Source: Streptomyces sp. NBC_01341 (GTDB taxonomy: Bacteria > Actinomycetota > Actinomycetes > Streptomycetales > Streptomycetaceae). Taken from it: a stretch of DNA of 64,000 nt. A model generated the notes under the pieces. It saw only the letters and a list, made by a program, of their open reading frames with translations. It was not told the DNA's origin and did no database searches. The position numbers and the translations under genes were made by a program. The DNA is taken from positions 5,456,001-5,520,000 of the forward strand of contig NZ_CP108364.1 in the NCBI RefSeq assembly GCF_035946055.1, read 5' to 3'. Shown piece by piece: positions 63,323-64,000 of the stretch; position 1 is the stretch's first letter, and each line of letters opens with the position of its first letter.

Positions 63323-64000
63323 TCAGGCGAAGGTGCGGGCCGAGCGCGGAGGGCCCCTCCGTCCCACGGAGTGCACGAGGAAGCGGGCAGGGGCGAGCGG
63401 GTGGGGGCGGGCGGCGCGGCTGATGCCCGGCCGGGTGCGCCGTCCCGTCGCACGGGTCGCGGCGGCGGCGGTCAGCAGCGGCCGGAAGGCGAAGTCGGCC
63501 GCGGAGCGCAGGAGCCCGGCGAGCGCCGACTCCCCGCGGCGCAGCCAGGCCGCGGCCAGCAGCCCGACCGAGACGTGCGCGGCCAGCAGCAGCCACGGCA
63601 CGGCCGGTCCGGGCGATGCCAGCAGGGCGGCGTGACCGCCGGCGCCGGCGGCGGCCACCCCGGCCAGCGGTGTGCCGACTGAGGCGACACCGGAGATCCC
63701 GTCGGGGCCCGCCCCGGCCTCACCGCCGCAGAGCACGTCGACGCCCACGGAGCGCAGCGGCCCCGCGATCGGACCGCCCGCCGCGCCGTAGCAGAGGTGC
63801 TGGCCCGTGGTGAACACCGTGTCGGCCGCCAGCTCCAGCGGAACCAGCAGCCCGGCGATCGCCCCGAAACCGCGCTCCCGGCCCGCCAGTGCGAAGGCCG
63901 CGGCGAAGACGGCGGCAGCCAGCAGGGCGACCGCCGTCACCGGCAGAGGGACCCGGGAGAGCAGCACATGGGACGCGGAGGAGAGCGTGACGACGAGCGC
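63323..64000 (-). CDS. Multi-pass membrane protein, truncated by the window end
   Basis: At least 225 residues are visible. The frame stays open and hydrophobic to the last base (ALVVTLSSASHVLLSRVPLPVTAVALLAAA in parts), so the gene starts outside the window. Four or more hydrophobic stretches are seen, with Cys in TTGQHLCYG and DVLCGGE, and a basic, disordered C-terminus. It may be a redox partner for the DsbA-like protein because it lies just upstream in the same direction, but no VKOR or CcdA signature is visible. Confidence 0.55.
   Translation of the reverse strand, partial: ALVVTLSSASHVLLSRVPLPVTAVALLAAAVFAAAFALAGRERGFGAIAGLLVPLELAADTVFTTGQHLCYGAAGGPIAGPLRSVGVDVLCGGEAGAGPDGISGVASVGTPLAGVAAAGAGGHAALLASPGPAVPWLLLAAHVSVGLLAAAWLRRGESALAGLLRSAADFAFRPLLTAAAATRATGRRTRPGISRAARPHPLAPARFLVHSVGRRGPPRSARTFA

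Overview
This window is a stretch of Streptomyces chromosome. Evidence: very high GC with strong third-position G/C, frequent GTG starts, an actinobacterial division and cell-wall (dcw) cluster that runs straight into ylm-type genes and a long DivIVA, the LL-DAP-type cell-wall genes, a class II DAHP synthase, a PASTA kinase, and actinobacteria-specific families (DUF3040, Rv2175c-like, SAV_6107 HEPN). Nearly all of it is core chromosome; I see no insertion sequence, prophage, CRISPR array, tRNA or rRNA.

Layout. 1-2778: a small accessory-looking trio (SnoaL-like protein cut by the window edge, ABM monooxygenase-like protein, CocE/NonD hydrolase with an unusual N-terminal domain). 3007-6518: divergent chorismate-pathway genes, a fused anthranilate synthase behind a Trp-Trp-Trp leader peptide and attenuator, and class II DAHP synthase. 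6615-7467: iron storage (iron box, bfd, bfr). 7622-13465: sulfite-oxidase-like protein, endonuclease IV, PASTA kinase, and the thiO-thiS-thiG operon behind a TPP riboswitch. 13621-20844: FAD reductase, Rv2175c-like DNA-binding protein, thiE, metF, a Tyr/Gln-rich membrane protein, CrtI-like oxidoreductase, DUF4126 protein. 21193-24685: ABC-like ATPase, YhgE/Pip membrane protein and TetR operon with an operator-like palindrome. 24821-33336: HEPN protein, methyltransferase, DUF3040 protein, a MoxR/DUF58/transglutaminase operon, carbonic anhydrase.

33337-51334 is the dcw cluster, all on the plus strand: rsmH, ftsL, ftsI, murE, murF, mraY, murD, ftsW, murG, ftsQ, ftsZ, pgeF, yggS-like, sepF, yggT, divIVA. 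Genes are tightly packed or overlapping, with one real regulatory gap before ftsZ. mraZ, murC, ddl and ftsA are not present. 51605-60670: ileS (minus) behind a translational T-box, a DksA-like protein, lspA, RluA-type pseudouridine synthase, GNAT, a wrecked Na+/H+ antiporter remnant containing an inverted piece, MscS-type channel, dienelactone-hydrolase-like protein. 60684-64000: Tat-exported PhoD phosphatase, a membrane-anchored DsbA-like protein and a membrane protein cut by the window end.

Together the genes cover lipid II synthesis, septation, polar growth, and several RNA-level control devices (trp attenuator, TPP riboswitch, ileS T-box). At least ten genes show a -10-like hexamer 6-8 nt before the start codon and no Shine-Dalgarno, suggesting leaderless mRNAs. 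I did not find a clearly new multi-gene system. The best leads are the IleRS with a rearranged HIGH motif (GAHH), the ABC-like ATPase with altered catalytic motifs paired with YhgE/Pip, the antiporter remnant with an internal inversion, and a possible short ORF with two hairpins in the ftsZ leader.
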